Below, in pieces: positions 54,277 to 63,703 of a DNA stretch of 64,000 nucleotides; within the stretch, counting starts at the first letter, position 1, and the number at the start of each line of letters is the position of its first letter. The notes beneath the pieces were generated by a model. It ran no database searches. It was not told where the DNA came from and saw only the letters and a program-made list of their open reading frames with translations. The stretch lies in contig NZ_JACAWV010000008.1 of assembly GCF_013390595.1 (NCBI RefSeq), forward strand, positions 434,001 to 498,000, written 5' to 3'. A program made the translations under genes and the position numbers. Origin of the DNA: Rhizobium sp. RM. Lineage in GTDB: Bacteria > Pseudomonadota > Alphaproteobacteria > Rhizobiales > Rhizobiaceae.

Positions 54277-55601
54277 GTGAAGGCGAAAATCACCACCACG
54301 GCAAGAACGAGATCATCATCGTCAAACGCCACAAGGGTGACCATGACGGCGCGCATGGCGGCGCCTGGAAGATCGCTTATGCCGACTTCATGACGGCGAT
54401 GATGGCCTTCTTCCTTGTTATGTGGCTGGTCAATGCCGCAAACGAGGAAACCAAGGCTTCTGTTGCGAGCTATTTCAACCCGATCAAGCTTTCGGATGAA
54501 AAACCAACCTCGAAGGGGCTGGAAAAGCCGGTGGACAAGGCGGAAGGCGTTGAGAAAAACGAACGCTCCGACACCAAGGCCGAGAAAGTCACGAATGGAT
54601 CGTCTGCAGCGACCGGTGAGGATTTGACCTCGCAAACCGGCGAGCAGGCCAACTACTCGGAAGCGGACTTCTTCGAAAATCCATATTCGGTTCTTGCTGA
54701 AATCGCTCAGGAAGTTGGCCAGCAGGCAAATGTCAGCGCCAAGGGCGAGGGCGGCGCTGCCGATTCCGGCCCTGCGACCGGCGCCAGTGGCGGCGAGGCT
54801 TATCGCGATCCTTTCGATCCGGACTTCTGGACGCAGCAGGTCAAGATCACCCGGGCCGACCAGCAGCCGCCTCAGCAGCAACAACAACAACAGCAGCAAC
54901 AGCAGTCTGAGCAGCAAACTGAGCAGGCCGAAGTGTCTGTTGCCGAGAAGCCTGCAGAGAATGTTGCTACGAGCATGGATGTGGCCGCGGCGCATGACGA
55001 GCAGCAACAGAAGGTAGAGGGTGAAAAACCTGTCGAAATGGCGGTCGCCGTGCCCCAGCAAAGGCCTGACAAGGCCGAGCAGGCCGAACTTGCCAAGGAA
55101 GACGCGGCCGCTCAGCCTCCGGCAACAGCCGAACAGCAGGAGCAGGCGGATGATCTGCGCGAAGAAATCGAGAAGCAGATCTCCGGTGTCACCGGCAGGC
55201 TTGCTGAAGGACTGGTGGTCACTCCTGCCGAAGGTGGTTTGTTGCTGACAATCTCCGATCAGGCGGAAACGCCCATGTTCAATGTCGGATCTGCCGTGCC
55301 GAAGCGCGAAATGGTGCTTGCCATGGAAAAGATTGGCAAGCTTCTTCAGGAACGTGGTGGCAGCGTGGTCATTCGTGGTCATACCGACGGACGTCAGTTC
55401 AAGACCGAAGCCAATGACAACTGGCGACTTTCAATGGACCGTGCCCACAGCGCCTATTTCATGCTGGTTCGCGGTGGCTTGACGGAAGAGCGCGTGAAGC
55501 AGGTCTCCGGCTTTGCTGATCGTCGCCTGCAGGTGCCGGGCGATCCTTTGGCGGATGCCAACCGGCGCATCGAGATCCTGCTTGAGGCTGACCGGGGGTG
55601 A
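54273..55601 (+). CDS. motB: flagellar motor stator protein MotB
   Basis: A 442-residue stator subunit. The single membrane helix (about 33-55) carries the proton-binding Asp38 ([20 protein letters not shown]). A very long acidic/Gln-rich periplasmic linker (about 60-300) follows, with an 11-Gln run, and then an OmpA-like peptidoglycan-binding domain ([32 protein letters not shown]). Longer than enteric MotB because of the linker, where MotC is thought to act in rhizobia. Confidence 0.96.
   Translation: MSEGENHHHGKNEIIIVKRHKGDHDGAHGGAWKIAYADFMTAMMAFFLVMWLVNAANEETKASVASYFNPIKLSDEKPTSKGLEKPVDKAEGVEKNERSDTKAEKVTNGSSAATGEDLTSQTGEQANYSEADFFENPYSVLAEIAQEVGQQANVSAKGEGGAADSGPATGASGGEAYRDPFDPDFWTQQVKITRADQQPPQQQQQQQQQQQSEQQTEQAEVSVAEKPAENVATSMDVAAAHDEQQQKVEGEKPVEMAVAVPQQRPDKAEQAELAKEDAAAQPPATAEQQEQADDLREEIEKQISGVTGRLAEGLVVTPAEGGLLLTISDQAETPMFNVGSAVPKREMVLAMEKIGKLLQERGGSVVIRGHTDGRQFKTEANDNWRLSMDRAHSAYFMLVRGGLTEERVKQVSGFADRRLQVPGDPLADANRRIEILLEADRG
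54873..54905 (+). repeat. CAG/CAA codon run in motB
   Basis: Eleven consecutive Gln codons, mixed CAG and CAA, in the MotB linker. The alternation of codons limits slippage, but length may still vary between strains. Confidence 0.9.
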
Positions 55602-56893
55602 GTGTGACCAGATCCTCGAAACACTGGCTTCTTCTGGCGACCGTGCTCTGCGGTCTTGGTGCTGCGCCTGCAAGGGCGCAGGCACCGTCGCAGGATAATC
55701 TCGCGCCATATTCGATGATGCGATCCCTGCAATTCGTGCAGGATTCCGTCGCAATGGGCGACCATTCGGCTACCGAAATGCAGCGTTTTCTGCTCCAGAC
55801 AATCGATGAGCGTCTGAAAAGCGCGCCTGCGGCCATATTCAAAGATTCGCGCAACGTTGACGCAGCTCTCGTCTACGCCATGAGCGGTGGCAACCCCGCG
55901 ACACTGGAATTGCTTGTCGCCCGCGATGTGGATGGCAATTTTGACAGCCGCGTTGCCGATGTGCTGCGCAAATACCTGTCCGGCAAGGGTACGCTCGTGG
56001 CGCATAGCATTGCGGCGATGATACCCGAATATCGTGGTACCTCTCTGGGGGCCTACCTCGCTCTGATCGGCGGTAACGTCACGATCCCGAGAGATCCTGT
56101 TGCCGCTCTCGGCTTCTACGATATCGCCCGGCTGGAAGCGCCTGGGACGATTGTCGAGGAGGCGGCGTTGCGCCGTTCGCTTGCCATTGCCGTCGAAGAT
56201 GGCGATGCGAGGAGAGGTTTTCTCTATGCGCAGCGTTACGCGCGTCGGTTCCTTCATTCGCCCTATGCGAGCCAGTTTGCGGACCTGCTGGTCTCCTTGG
56301 TGGTAAAGCGATCGGATTCGATTACGGAGACGGAAATAAAGGAAACCTTCGCGCTGATGGATGCCGAGCGTCAGAAGGAAGCGTATCTGCGTCTTTCGCG
56401 GCTTGCGGCCATCAGCGGTAAGGATTCGCTCGCGCGTATGGGCGCGCTGGCAGCGAAGTCCTTGTCTCCGGTCATGCCTGATTCACCGGAAGCGCAGGCC
56501 AATCTTTACGAAAGCCTGTCGAATATCGGCACACCCGACGTGGTGAGTGCGATTGAGACAATCGGGCAGATCCCCGAAGCGCAGCTTTCCGAGCGTGACA
56601 GGGCGTTGCGAGACGCCGCGAAGGCGATTGCCGAGCAGGTGGTGCGCCCGCCATCGATAAACGATGGGCGGCCGCAGGCAAAAGCGGCGGACGAAGAGGT
56701 GGTTGCCAAACAGGCGGGCGAGCAGGGAGTTCCGGAAGCCGGTTCGGCGGACGCTGCAGCCAAGGGCATATGGCGCAGTGGAGAACACAAGGCGGATGAT
56801 CAGAGCGAAGGCGTCCGGCAACTCGTGACGAGTGGCCGAAGCAAGCTCGATGAAATCGATAGCCTGTTGAAAAAAGGCGAGGGAGCCCCATGA
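55598..56893 (+). CDS. motC: MotC, periplasmic motor protein
   Basis: A 431-residue exported protein specific to rhizobial motors. Signal peptide [20 protein letters not shown], then a helical repeat-like body (about 60-320) and a Lys/Glu/Ala-rich tail. In S. meliloti MotC binds MotB and regulates rotation, with MotE as chaperone. The start is GTG 55598 overlapping motB by four bases; it overlaps motD by four bases. Confidence 0.93.
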   Translation: MSVTRSSKHWLLLATVLCGLGAAPARAQAPSQDNLAPYSMMRSLQFVQDSVAMGDHSATEMQRFLLQTIDERLKSAPAAIFKDSRNVDAALVYAMSGGNPATLELLVARDVDGNFDSRVADVLRKYLSGKGTLVAHSIAAMIPEYRGTSLGAYLALIGGNVTIPRDPVAALGFYDIARLEAPGTIVEEAALRRSLAIAVEDGDARRGFLYAQRYARRFLHSPYASQFADLLVSLVVKRSDSITETEIKETFALMDAERQKEAYLRLSRLAAISGKDSLARMGALAAKSLSPVMPDSPEAQANLYESLSNIGTPDVVSAIETIGQIPEAQLSERDRALRDAAKAIAEQVVRPPSINDGRPQAKAADEEVVAKQAGEQGVPEAGSADAAAKGIWRSGEHKADDQSEGVRQLVTSGRSKLDEIDSLLKKGEGAP

Positions 56894-58263
56894 TCGAGGC
56901 AAATATCAACGCGATAATGAACGCACCGTATTCCGATCCGCGGGCCGCCAATTCATCGGCGAAAGAGGACGGAAAAGGCGGTAGCTTCGGTGACGCCCTG
57001 TCGACGGTGAAGGATGACCGTCCCACACATAGCTCACACGCGAAGCCCGAGACGGATGCCAAGGCGTCGGAGCGCCCGCAAGGCGAGACGGATGATGCTG
57101 CGGAAAAGTCGAATTCTTCAAGCCGACGTCCCGCCAGCTTTCTGGACGTGATTGCAAACGAGCAGGCAACCGAGGGCAAGGATACGCGCCTGGCCGTTGA
57201 GCTGCAGAAAGCCGCGAAGCCTGACCGCGTGTCGCAGGAAAACGGCAAGACGGGCAAGAAGGACAAGGAAAAGTCCGAGGCCGAAACGACCAAAGCTGAC
57301 GCAAAGAGCGCCGACGCGGATGTTGCTGTTCCCGAGATCCTCGTGATGCCGAACGCCAATACAGCCGCAACAAGAAGCCCTCTCGACGATATTGCCCAGG
57401 CGCTGGCTGGCAAGGTGGATACTGCCAGGTCCCAGAAGACGGGCAAAGGTGAAGACGCCAGGGAAAAGGTCGATCCTTCCCTGAAGGATCTTTCGGCTGC
57501 GCTCAAGGTTGCCGGCAATGATGAGCAGGCCGATACAGATAACAGTGGTGAGACTGGCGACTTCCGCTTTGCCTCCTCCAAGTCTGGGGCGGCCCGATCT
57601 CTGGACATGAGCACGGTTCAGCGTGATGCGCGGGTTGATTTCGACGTCAAGGAAAGCAGCGGCAAGTCAGCGGAGACGGTGACCGTGCTTGATTCACGGC
57701 GTTTCATTGGCCTCGCACCCTCTACCAACGCGTCTGCTTTGACAGGTCTTATCGCCAATGATCCGGAATGGGTCAGCGCGATGCAGCCTGGATCGTCGCT
57801 TTCCAACGCGGCGGCACAGTCCAGCACCGGTCAGGTCGTGCACACGTTGAAGCTTCATATGACGCCGATTGACCTCGGTTCTGTCACGATGTCGCTGCGT
57901 CTGTCCGGCGATGAGCTCGCTGTTCACATGACCGTCGACAGCATGGCGGCCTATAAAAAGCTTCAGGACGACAGCAAAAGCATTCTGGATGGTCTGAAAG
58001 CACAGGGACTGACGGTCGATAGCATCTCGATCAGCATCGCTTCTTCCGACAAGAGTGACCAAACTGGCACACAATCCAACAATCAGCAAAATCAGCAGAC
58101 GCAGCATCAGGGCCAGCAGGCCGCAGACGGTCGCAACCGTGGCGAGTCTGGCGCCAGGGGCGGACAGCAGGGCGACAGAGATTTTTCGGGGGTGCGCAAT
58201 GAAGGTATGGATGGCTCTGCGGGTTCTGCCCGTGCTGCTGGCGACACTGGCGTTTATCTCTGA
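56890..58263 (+). CDS. fliK: hook-length control protein FliK (MotD)
   Basis: A 457-residue protein, Lys/Asp/Ser-rich and disordered for about 310 residues, then the Flg_hook/FliK C-terminal domain (VHTLKLHMTPIDLGSVTMSL, LRLSGDELAVHMTVDS) and a Gln/Gly-rich tail. Originally called MotD in S. meliloti and later identified as FliK. The last 65 bp overlap the next gene. Confidence 0.92.
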   Translation: MIEANINAIMNAPYSDPRAANSSAKEDGKGGSFGDALSTVKDDRPTHSSHAKPETDAKASERPQGETDDAAEKSNSSSRRPASFLDVIANEQATEGKDTRLAVELQKAAKPDRVSQENGKTGKKDKEKSEAETTKADAKSADADVAVPEILVMPNANTAATRSPLDDIAQALAGKVDTARSQKTGKGEDAREKVDPSLKDLSAALKVAGNDEQADTDNSGETGDFRFASSKSGAARSLDMSTVQRDARVDFDVKESSGKSAETVTVLDSRRFIGLAPSTNASALTGLIANDPEWVSAMQPGSSLSNAAAQSSTGQVVHTLKLHMTPIDLGSVTMSLRLSGDELAVHMTVDSMAAYKKLQDDSKSILDGLKAQGLTVDSISISIASSDKSDQTGTQSNNQQNQQTQHQGQQAADGRNRGESGARGGQQGDRDFSGVRNEGMDGSAGSARAAGDTGVYL

Positions 58264-58777
58264 CGACGCCCACGCTTCGGCGACATCAGGTGTATGCGAA
58301 AGAGAAATTCAATCCGCTGCCCACAAGTACGGGGTGCCGGAAGGTATTCTCTATTCCGTTGGCTTGACGGAAACGGGTCGAAAGGGCCGCCTCGACCCTA
58401 ACGCTATGAATATAGAGGGGAAAACGGTCTTTGCCGGCTCAACGGAAGAGGCCCTCACAACGTTCGAGGCGGCAAAACGGTCCGGTGCGAAGCTGATTGA
58501 TCTCGGCTGCATGCAGATCAATCACTATTTCCACGGCGAAAATTTTACCTCGCCGCGCGACATGTTCGATCCGAAACGCAATGTGGAATACGCGGCGATG
58601 TTCCTGCGCAATCTCCACAACAGGCATGAAACCTGGACCATGGCAGTGGCCCGTTATCACGCCGGGCCGAACAACGACCCTGCTCAGAAGAAATATGTCT
58701 GCCGGGTGATCGCCAATCTCGTGGCGACGGGTTACGGAAAATGGACTCGCAATGCGAAAGATTTCTGCGACGGATAA
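58199..58777 (+). CDS. lytic transglycosylase (flagellar operon, SLT domain)
   Basis: A 192-residue exported SLT-domain enzyme that cleaves the peptidoglycan backbone, probably to let the rod pass. Signal peptide WMALRVLPVLLATLAFISDD, catalytic Glu58 in VGLTETGRKG, and later motifs LIDLGCMQINHYFH and VARYHAGPNN. ATG 58199 lies inside the fliK reading frame (65-bp overlap, other frame); the signal peptide is thus encoded in the overlap. Confidence 0.88.
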   Translation: MKVWMALRVLPVLLATLAFISDDAHASATSGVCEREIQSAAHKYGVPEGILYSVGLTETGRKGRLDPNAMNIEGKTVFAGSTEEALTTFEAAKRSGAKLIDLGCMQINHYFHGENFTSPRDMFDPKRNVEYAAMFLRNLHNRHETWTMAVARYHAGPNNDPAQKKYVCRVIANLVATGYGKWTRNAKDFCDG

Positions 58778-59060
58778 CAACCATTGATTGTCTTTTTGGG
58801 GTCCTGGTCCGGTAACCCTCAATGTGGCGACAGAAAGACAAAAAAATGGCGATGCAAGTCGCATTTTAATGAATTTTGAATTTTTTACACAAAAATTTTG
58901 TACCGATATTGGTTAACGGCTACTATATGTAGATCAAATCGGGACGAAATGGTTAATCAATTATTAATTTCTGCAGATGATTTCCTACAGTTGTCGCTGA
59001 ATCCCTCGATTCGTACGAATGCCGCATCGGAAAACACCACACTGATTCGGAGGCGGACGA
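58778..59060 (+). promoter_or_regulatory. rem promoter region with two palindromes
   Basis: 283 bp of A/T-rich non-coding DNA. ACAAAA-A-TTTTGT lies at 58889-58901 and the perfect ATTCGTACGAAT at 59009-59020, 40 bp before rem. VisN/VisR are known activators of rem in relatives; either dyad could be their site, but this is inference. The ribosome-binding site is GGAGG at 59049. Confidence 0.45.
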
Positions 59061-59732
59061 ATGATCGTAGTGGTTGATGAGCGCGAGCTCGTTAAAGACG
59101 GCTATACTTCTCTATTTGGGCGCGAGGGCATTCCCTCGACGGGGTTTGACCCTGTCGAATTCGGGGAATGGGTCTCGACAGCGGCAGAAAGCGACCTCGC
59201 AGCAGTCGAGGCGTTTCTCATTGGTCAGGGCGACAGGGACTTTTGTTTGCCTAAGGCGATCAGAGATCGCTCGACGGCGCCGGTGATTGCAGTCAGCGAT
59301 CAACCGTCGCTCGAGGCAACGCTGGCACTTTTTGACAGCGGCGTTGACGACGTCGTTCGCAAGCCTGTGCACCCACGTGAAATCCTTGCCCGAGCGGCGG
59401 CGATCCGTCGGCGGCTTCAGGTTATTTCGAACTTCACGGATGCAGGTCCGATCCGGGTGTTCTCGGACGGTCGCGATCCGGAGGTGGGCGGCGAGGTCTT
59501 CCCGTTGCCGCGCCGCGAGCGTCGCATTCTGGAATATTTGATTGCCAATCGCGGTCGTCGCGTTTCCAAGGCGCAGATCTTCAATGCGATCTACGGCATC
59601 TTTGATGATGACGTCGAAGAGAACGTCGTCGAAAGCCACATCAGCAAGCTTCGCAAGAAGCTGCGCAAGAAGCTCGGCTACGATCCGGTCGATTCCAAGC
59701 GGTTCCTTGGCTACAGCATTGATTGGCAATAA
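59061..59732 (+). CDS. rem: Rem, OmpR-type motility regulator without phospho-acceptor Asp
   Basis: A 223-residue OmpR-family transcription factor. The receiver-like domain (1-120) has Glu50 ([11 protein letters not shown]) where Asp is expected, while the Ser (VIAVSDQ) and Lys (VRKPVH) remain. The winged-helix domain (125-223) has [20 protein letters not shown]. In S. meliloti and A. tumefaciens Rem is activated by VisNR at the expression level and turns on basal-body and motor operons. It sits between the motBCD operon and the flgE operon. Confidence 0.95.
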   Translation: MIVVVDERELVKDGYTSLFGREGIPSTGFDPVEFGEWVSTAAESDLAAVEAFLIGQGDRDFCLPKAIRDRSTAPVIAVSDQPSLEATLALFDSGVDDVVRKPVHPREILARAAAIRRRLQVISNFTDAGPIRVFSDGRDPEVGGEVFPLPRRERRILEYLIANRGRRVSKAQIFNAIYGIFDDDVEENVVESHISKLRKKLRKKLGYDPVDSKRFLGYSIDWQ

Positions 59733-59756
59733 TTTTCGTTAATCGCCGTGGTCTTC

Positions 59757-59790
59757 CTGAAACGCGGCGTTTCAGACAGCTTCACGCAAG
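59757..59790 (+). promoter_or_regulatory. hairpin plus candidate Rem-type operator before flgE
   Basis: A perfect dyad CTGAAACG-CGG-CGTTTCAG (59757-59775) abuts the direct repeat GACAG (59775) and GCAAG (59786), 11 bp apart, reading GACAGCTTCACGCAAG. It ends 47 bp before the flgE ATG. The dyad may end rem transcription, although it has no T-run, or be a second operator. Confidence 0.55.
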
Positions 59791-59837
59791 CCCCAAGCTA
59801 TACCTTCTCCCTGAAAGATGACCACGAGGGTTTTTGA

Positions 59838-61061
59838 ATGAGTATTTTCGGCACTATGCGGACTGGCGTGTCCGGTATGAATGCGCAGGCAAACCGTTTG
59901 GGGACGGTTGGTGACAACATCGCCAACTCCAGCACGGTTGGCTACAAACGCGCTTCTACGGCGTTCTCGTCGATGGTACTCCCATCCTCGGCAGGGAACT
60001 ACAACTCCGGCGGTGTTAGCTCCAACGTTCGCTACAGCATTTCGGAACAGGGCGGTTTCTCCTACACGTCCTCCCCGACTGACCTGGCGATCGATGGTGA
60101 TGGCTTCTTCATCGTCACCGCGTCGAGAGACCCTGACGCGCCGCAGTACCTGACGCGCGCTGGCTCGTTTACGAGAGAGACTGTGGAAGAGCCTGCAGGC
60201 TCGGGTATCTACAAGACGTTCCTCAAGAACTCTGCTGGTTATTACCTGTTCACGCCGTCGCAGGCGACAGCTTCGAACAACCGTTTCCCGGGCAGCGTGG
60301 TCGAAATTCCCGGAGACGACATCCAGGCAACGCCGTCGACATCGGGTGCGCTGTCGCTCAACCTGAACAACGAGACGGCCGTTGGCGGCACCTTCAAGAC
60401 CTCGCTGACCGGCTACGGTTATCAGGGCAAGGAAATTGTCTACGACGTCACCTACACAAAAACCGGTGACAATGCCTGGACCGTGTCCGTTACGGACACG
60501 GGCACCGGAACTGAGGTGGTTCCTGCGACGCCAATCACCTTTGATCCTTCGACGGGTGCAAAGGTAACCGGAACGAATGACATCCTGACCATTCCTGCGG
60601 TTGCTGGCCGAAACGCTGCCATCTCGCTCGATATCAGCGGTGCCAAGCAGCTCGCTTCCAAGAGCGACATCATCTCCGGCGGCTTGAACGGTAGCGGCGC
60701 TGCATCGGTCACGGAAGTCGTCTTCAATGAAGACGGCAGCATCGACCTGAAGTATGACAACGACGCCATCGTTTCGACCGGCAGCAGAATCATGCTCGCA
60801 ACGGTTACGAGCCCTGACAACCTCGTGCCGATCAACGGTAACGCCTATAGCGCAAGCAACACGTCGGGTGTTCTGATTGCCAATGATCCGGGCTCCAAGG
60901 GCACCGGCAACCTGCTGATCAGCACGCTCGAGACCTCCAACGTCGACATCGCGAATGAACTCACTGAAATGATTGAGGCGCAGCGAATCTACTCCGCCAA
61001 CTCCAAGGTTTTCCAGACCGGTTCCGAGTTGCTGGACGTGCTGGTCAATCTGAAGAGATAG
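59838..61061 (+). CDS. flgE: flagellar hook protein FlgE
   Basis: A 407-residue hook subunit: MSIFGTMRTGVSGMNAQANR, VGDNIANSSTVGYKRASTAF; C-terminal LETSNVDIANELTEMIEAQR and YSANSKVFQTGSELLDVLVN. It starts the flgE-flgK-flgL-flaF operon. Confidence 0.98.
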   Translation: MSIFGTMRTGVSGMNAQANRLGTVGDNIANSSTVGYKRASTAFSSMVLPSSAGNYNSGGVSSNVRYSISEQGGFSYTSSPTDLAIDGDGFFIVTASRDPDAPQYLTRAGSFTRETVEEPAGSGIYKTFLKNSAGYYLFTPSQATASNNRFPGSVVEIPGDDIQATPSTSGALSLNLNNETAVGGTFKTSLTGYGYQGKEIVYDVTYTKTGDNAWTVSVTDTGTGTEVVPATPITFDPSTGAKVTGTNDILTIPAVAGRNAAISLDISGAKQLASKSDIISGGLNGSGAASVTEVVFNEDGSIDLKYDNDAIVSTGSRIMLATVTSPDNLVPINGNAYSASNTSGVLIANDPGSKGTGNLLISTLETSNVDIANELTEMIEAQRIYSANSKVFQTGSELLDVLVNLKR

Positions 61062-61083
61062 TAATTCCCAAGAGGACAGATGA

Positions 61084-62562
61084 ATGTCGCTCATGTCAGC
61101 AATGAATACTGCGCAGTCGATTTTCAATAATACGGGTAAGCAGACGGAAGTAACTTCGAAAAACATTGCCAATGTCGGCAATGCGAACTACGTCAAGCGA
61201 ACCGCCATTCTTGGCACGACTATGTATGGTGCGAATATTGTCACCAATGGCCGTGCCCAGAATGAGAGCCTTCTCAGGCAGACAATCGCCAGCTCATCGC
61301 TCGCTTCAGGGCAGTCGACCGTTCTCGGTGGGCTCGAGGAGATGAAGAGCATTTTCGGTGGCAACGACTACGAAAGCTCGCCAGCAACCTACATGAGTGC
61401 GTTGCTGGAAAGCCTCGAAGGATACGCCGCCAAGCCAAGCGACTCCGCGCTGGCCGCGACGGCGGTAACGTCGGCCATTGATGTTGCCAACTCCCTGAAC
61501 AAGGCTTCCCAGGAGCTGCAGTCAATTCGCCTGCGCGCCGACAAGGAAATCGTCCTTCAGGTCGACAAGCTCAACAGCCTTCTCTCCGACTTCGAGACTG
61601 CCAACAATGCGGTCAAGGGTGCAACGGCGTCTGGCCGTGATCCAAGCGATGCGCTGGATCAGCGTGATGCGCTTCTGAAGGAAATCTCCACGATCGTGGG
61701 TGTTTCCGTCGTGACGCGCGACAACAACGACATTGCTCTTTACACCTCGCAGGGTACCACTCTGTTCGAGACGATCCCGCGCAAGGTCACGTTTACGCCG
61801 CAGACGGCGTACGACGCGAACACGACAGGCAATTCGATCTTCATCGATGGCGTTGCGGTCAAGGCCGGTGACGGCAGCAACACCACCGCGGCGGGTTCGC
61901 TGGCCGGGCTTTTGCAGATCCGCGACGATTACGCGCCGACCATGCAGAGCCAGCTTGATGAAACAGCGCGTGGTCTTATCACCATGTTCGCTGAGAAGCC
62001 CGCCGACTCCACGAGCGGTCTTCCCGACATGCCGGGCCTCTTCACCTATGGTTCTCCACTGGCAACGACCATTCCGGCTGATGGAACTGTATCGCCTGGC
62101 CTCGCAGCCAGCATTACCGTCAACCCCGCGTTAATTATTTCGCAAGGTGGCAACCCGGAATTGTTGCGTGATGGCGGTATTAACGGTACCGATTATGTCA
62201 TCAATACTTCGGGCACGGGTGGAACCGGGCTTTCCAAGCTGATCGACAGCTATGTGACGGCCTTCGATGCACCGATGAACTTTGACGCGTCGACGCGTAT
62301 CGATACCAATACCAGCATTCTGAAATACGGCACCAATTCAATGGGTTGGCTGGAACAGGAGCGGTCTGGGGCGACTTCGGCATACGAAGCAAAAAGTGCG
62401 CTTTATGAGCGTTCTTCCACGTCCTACTCGAACAACACCGCAGTCAGCCTGGATGAAGAACTCTCGCTGCTGCTGGATATCGAGCAATCCTACAAAGCCG
62501 CGACGAAACTGGTGAGCACCATCGACGAGATGCTTCAGTCGTTGATGGATATGGCGAGGTAA
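61084..62562 (+). CDS. flgK: flagellar hook-filament junction protein FlgK (HAP1)
   Basis: A 492-residue HAP1: SAMNTAQSIFNNTGKQTEVT and KNIANVGNANYVKRTAILGT at the N-terminus, DPSDALDQRDALLKEISTIV in the middle, and SLDEELSLLLDIEQSYKAAT at the C-terminus. Follows flgE after 22 bp. Confidence 0.97.
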   Translation: MSLMSAMNTAQSIFNNTGKQTEVTSKNIANVGNANYVKRTAILGTTMYGANIVTNGRAQNESLLRQTIASSSLASGQSTVLGGLEEMKSIFGGNDYESSPATYMSALLESLEGYAAKPSDSALAATAVTSAIDVANSLNKASQELQSIRLRADKEIVLQVDKLNSLLSDFETANNAVKGATASGRDPSDALDQRDALLKEISTIVGVSVVTRDNNDIALYTSQGTTLFETIPRKVTFTPQTAYDANTTGNSIFIDGVAVKAGDGSNTTAAGSLAGLLQIRDDYAPTMQSQLDETARGLITMFAEKPADSTSGLPDMPGLFTYGSPLATTIPADGTVSPGLAASITVNPALIISQGGNPELLRDGGINGTDYVINTSGTGGTGLSKLIDSYVTAFDAPMNFDASTRIDTNTSILKYGTNSMGWLEQERSGATSAYEAKSALYERSSTSYSNNTAVSLDEELSLLLDIEQSYKAATKLVSTIDEMLQSLMDMAR

Positions 62563-62565
62563 ACG

Positions 62566-63669
62566 ATGAAAACGTCCTTCATTTCATCGCTGGCGATGCA
62601 GAACAGCATGCGCAGCACCATTCTCAAGGCTCAGCTTGAGATGACCAACCTCAACACCGAGCTGACAACGGGCAAGCATGCGGATATCGGTTTGGCGCTT
62701 GGCGCCAACACGGCGCGCAGCCTTGATCTCAACCGCGATGTCGCACGTCTGACGTCAATTGCAAGCGTGAACTCCATCGCAACCCAGCGTCTCGAAGCGT
62801 CGCAGGCGGCACTCGACAGCATGGCCAAGGCCGCTCAGGAAATCCAGAGCGTTCTGGTGCCGAACACTAGCGCCGAACCTCCGACACTTTCGACGGTTGT
62901 GCAGACCATTTCGAACGCGTTCAATAACTTCACCAGCTTTGCCAACACGGCTGTGAATGGCGAATTCCTGTTCTCTGGCATCAACACCGACGTGAAACCG
63001 GTCGACGATTATTTTGCCGACGATTCGAAACTGAAGGCTGCCTATAACGTCGAACTGAATGCGTTCATGGCGTCGCAGACGCCGGCAGTTGGTAACATTG
63101 CAGACCTGTCCAAGGAACAGGTCAGCGAGTTCATGACCCACATCGAAGGTGTATTCGCAGGCACCACGACGGTTACCAACCCGCCGCATACCGACCTGAC
63201 GGCCGGCCAGGACTATGATTTCTGGACGACGTACGGTTCGCAGGCGAGCGACACGAACATGACCAGCCGTATCACTCAGAATGAGGTCGTGGAGACATCG
63301 ACCAACAGCAATTCCGAGGGAATGCGTTATTTCGCGATGACGGCAATCACGTCCATGACCTTCCTGGACGAGAACGTTGACAGTGAAATTCGCGAAATGG
63401 TCGCTACGCAATCTGTCACGAACATCAACAAGGCCATCAGCGGCATCAACCAGCAGCAGAGCAAGCTCGGCCTCTCCGAAAGCCGTGTTTCCAAGGCAAA
63501 TGATGCTCTGGCCGCCCAGAAAAAAATCATCGAGACCCATTTGCTGGATCTCGAGGGGATCGACACCTACGAGGCGAAAACCCGTCTCGATCTCCTCCAG
63601 CAGCAAATCGAAATCGCATACAGCCTCACGTCGCGTCTGCAGCAAATGAGTCTGGTAAACTACCTCTGA
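62566..63669 (+). CDS. flgL: flagellar hook-filament junction protein FlgL (HAP3)
   Basis: A 367-residue HAP3: MQNSMRSTILKAQLEMTNLN, TELTTGKHADIGLALGANTA; the C-terminal helix EAKTRLDLLQQQIEIAYSLT is flagellin-like. Starts 3 bp after flgK. Confidence 0.95.
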   Translation: MKTSFISSLAMQNSMRSTILKAQLEMTNLNTELTTGKHADIGLALGANTARSLDLNRDVARLTSIASVNSIATQRLEASQAALDSMAKAAQEIQSVLVPNTSAEPPTLSTVVQTISNAFNNFTSFANTAVNGEFLFSGINTDVKPVDDYFADDSKLKAAYNVELNAFMASQTPAVGNIADLSKEQVSEFMTHIEGVFAGTTTVTNPPHTDLTAGQDYDFWTTYGSQASDTNMTSRITQNEVVETSTNSNSEGMRYFAMTAITSMTFLDENVDSEIREMVATQSVTNINKAISGINQQQSKLGLSESRVSKANDALAAQKKIIETHLLDLEGIDTYEAKTRLDLLQQQIEIAYSLTSRLQQMSLVNYL

Positions 63670-63680
63670 TGATCAGAGGT
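63662..63680. repeat. 19-nt palindrome across the flgL stop codon
   Basis: ACCTCTGAT-G-ATCAGAGGT, perfectly symmetric around one G, covering the flgL stop codon (63667-63669) and lying 10 nt before the flaF ribosome-binding site. There is no T-run after it. Confidence 0.6.
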
Positions 63681-63703
63681 GGCGGCAGATAAAGGATACA
63701 TGA

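Noticed and set aside
54860-54930. Short repeated CAG/CAA units considered as a repeat array or CRISPR
   Set aside because: They are contiguous Gln codons in frame in motB; there are no spacers, and no cas gene is present.
59772-61181. 469-codon minus-strand frame antisense to flgE
   Set aside because: Shadow of the hook gene; no motif and no plausible start context.
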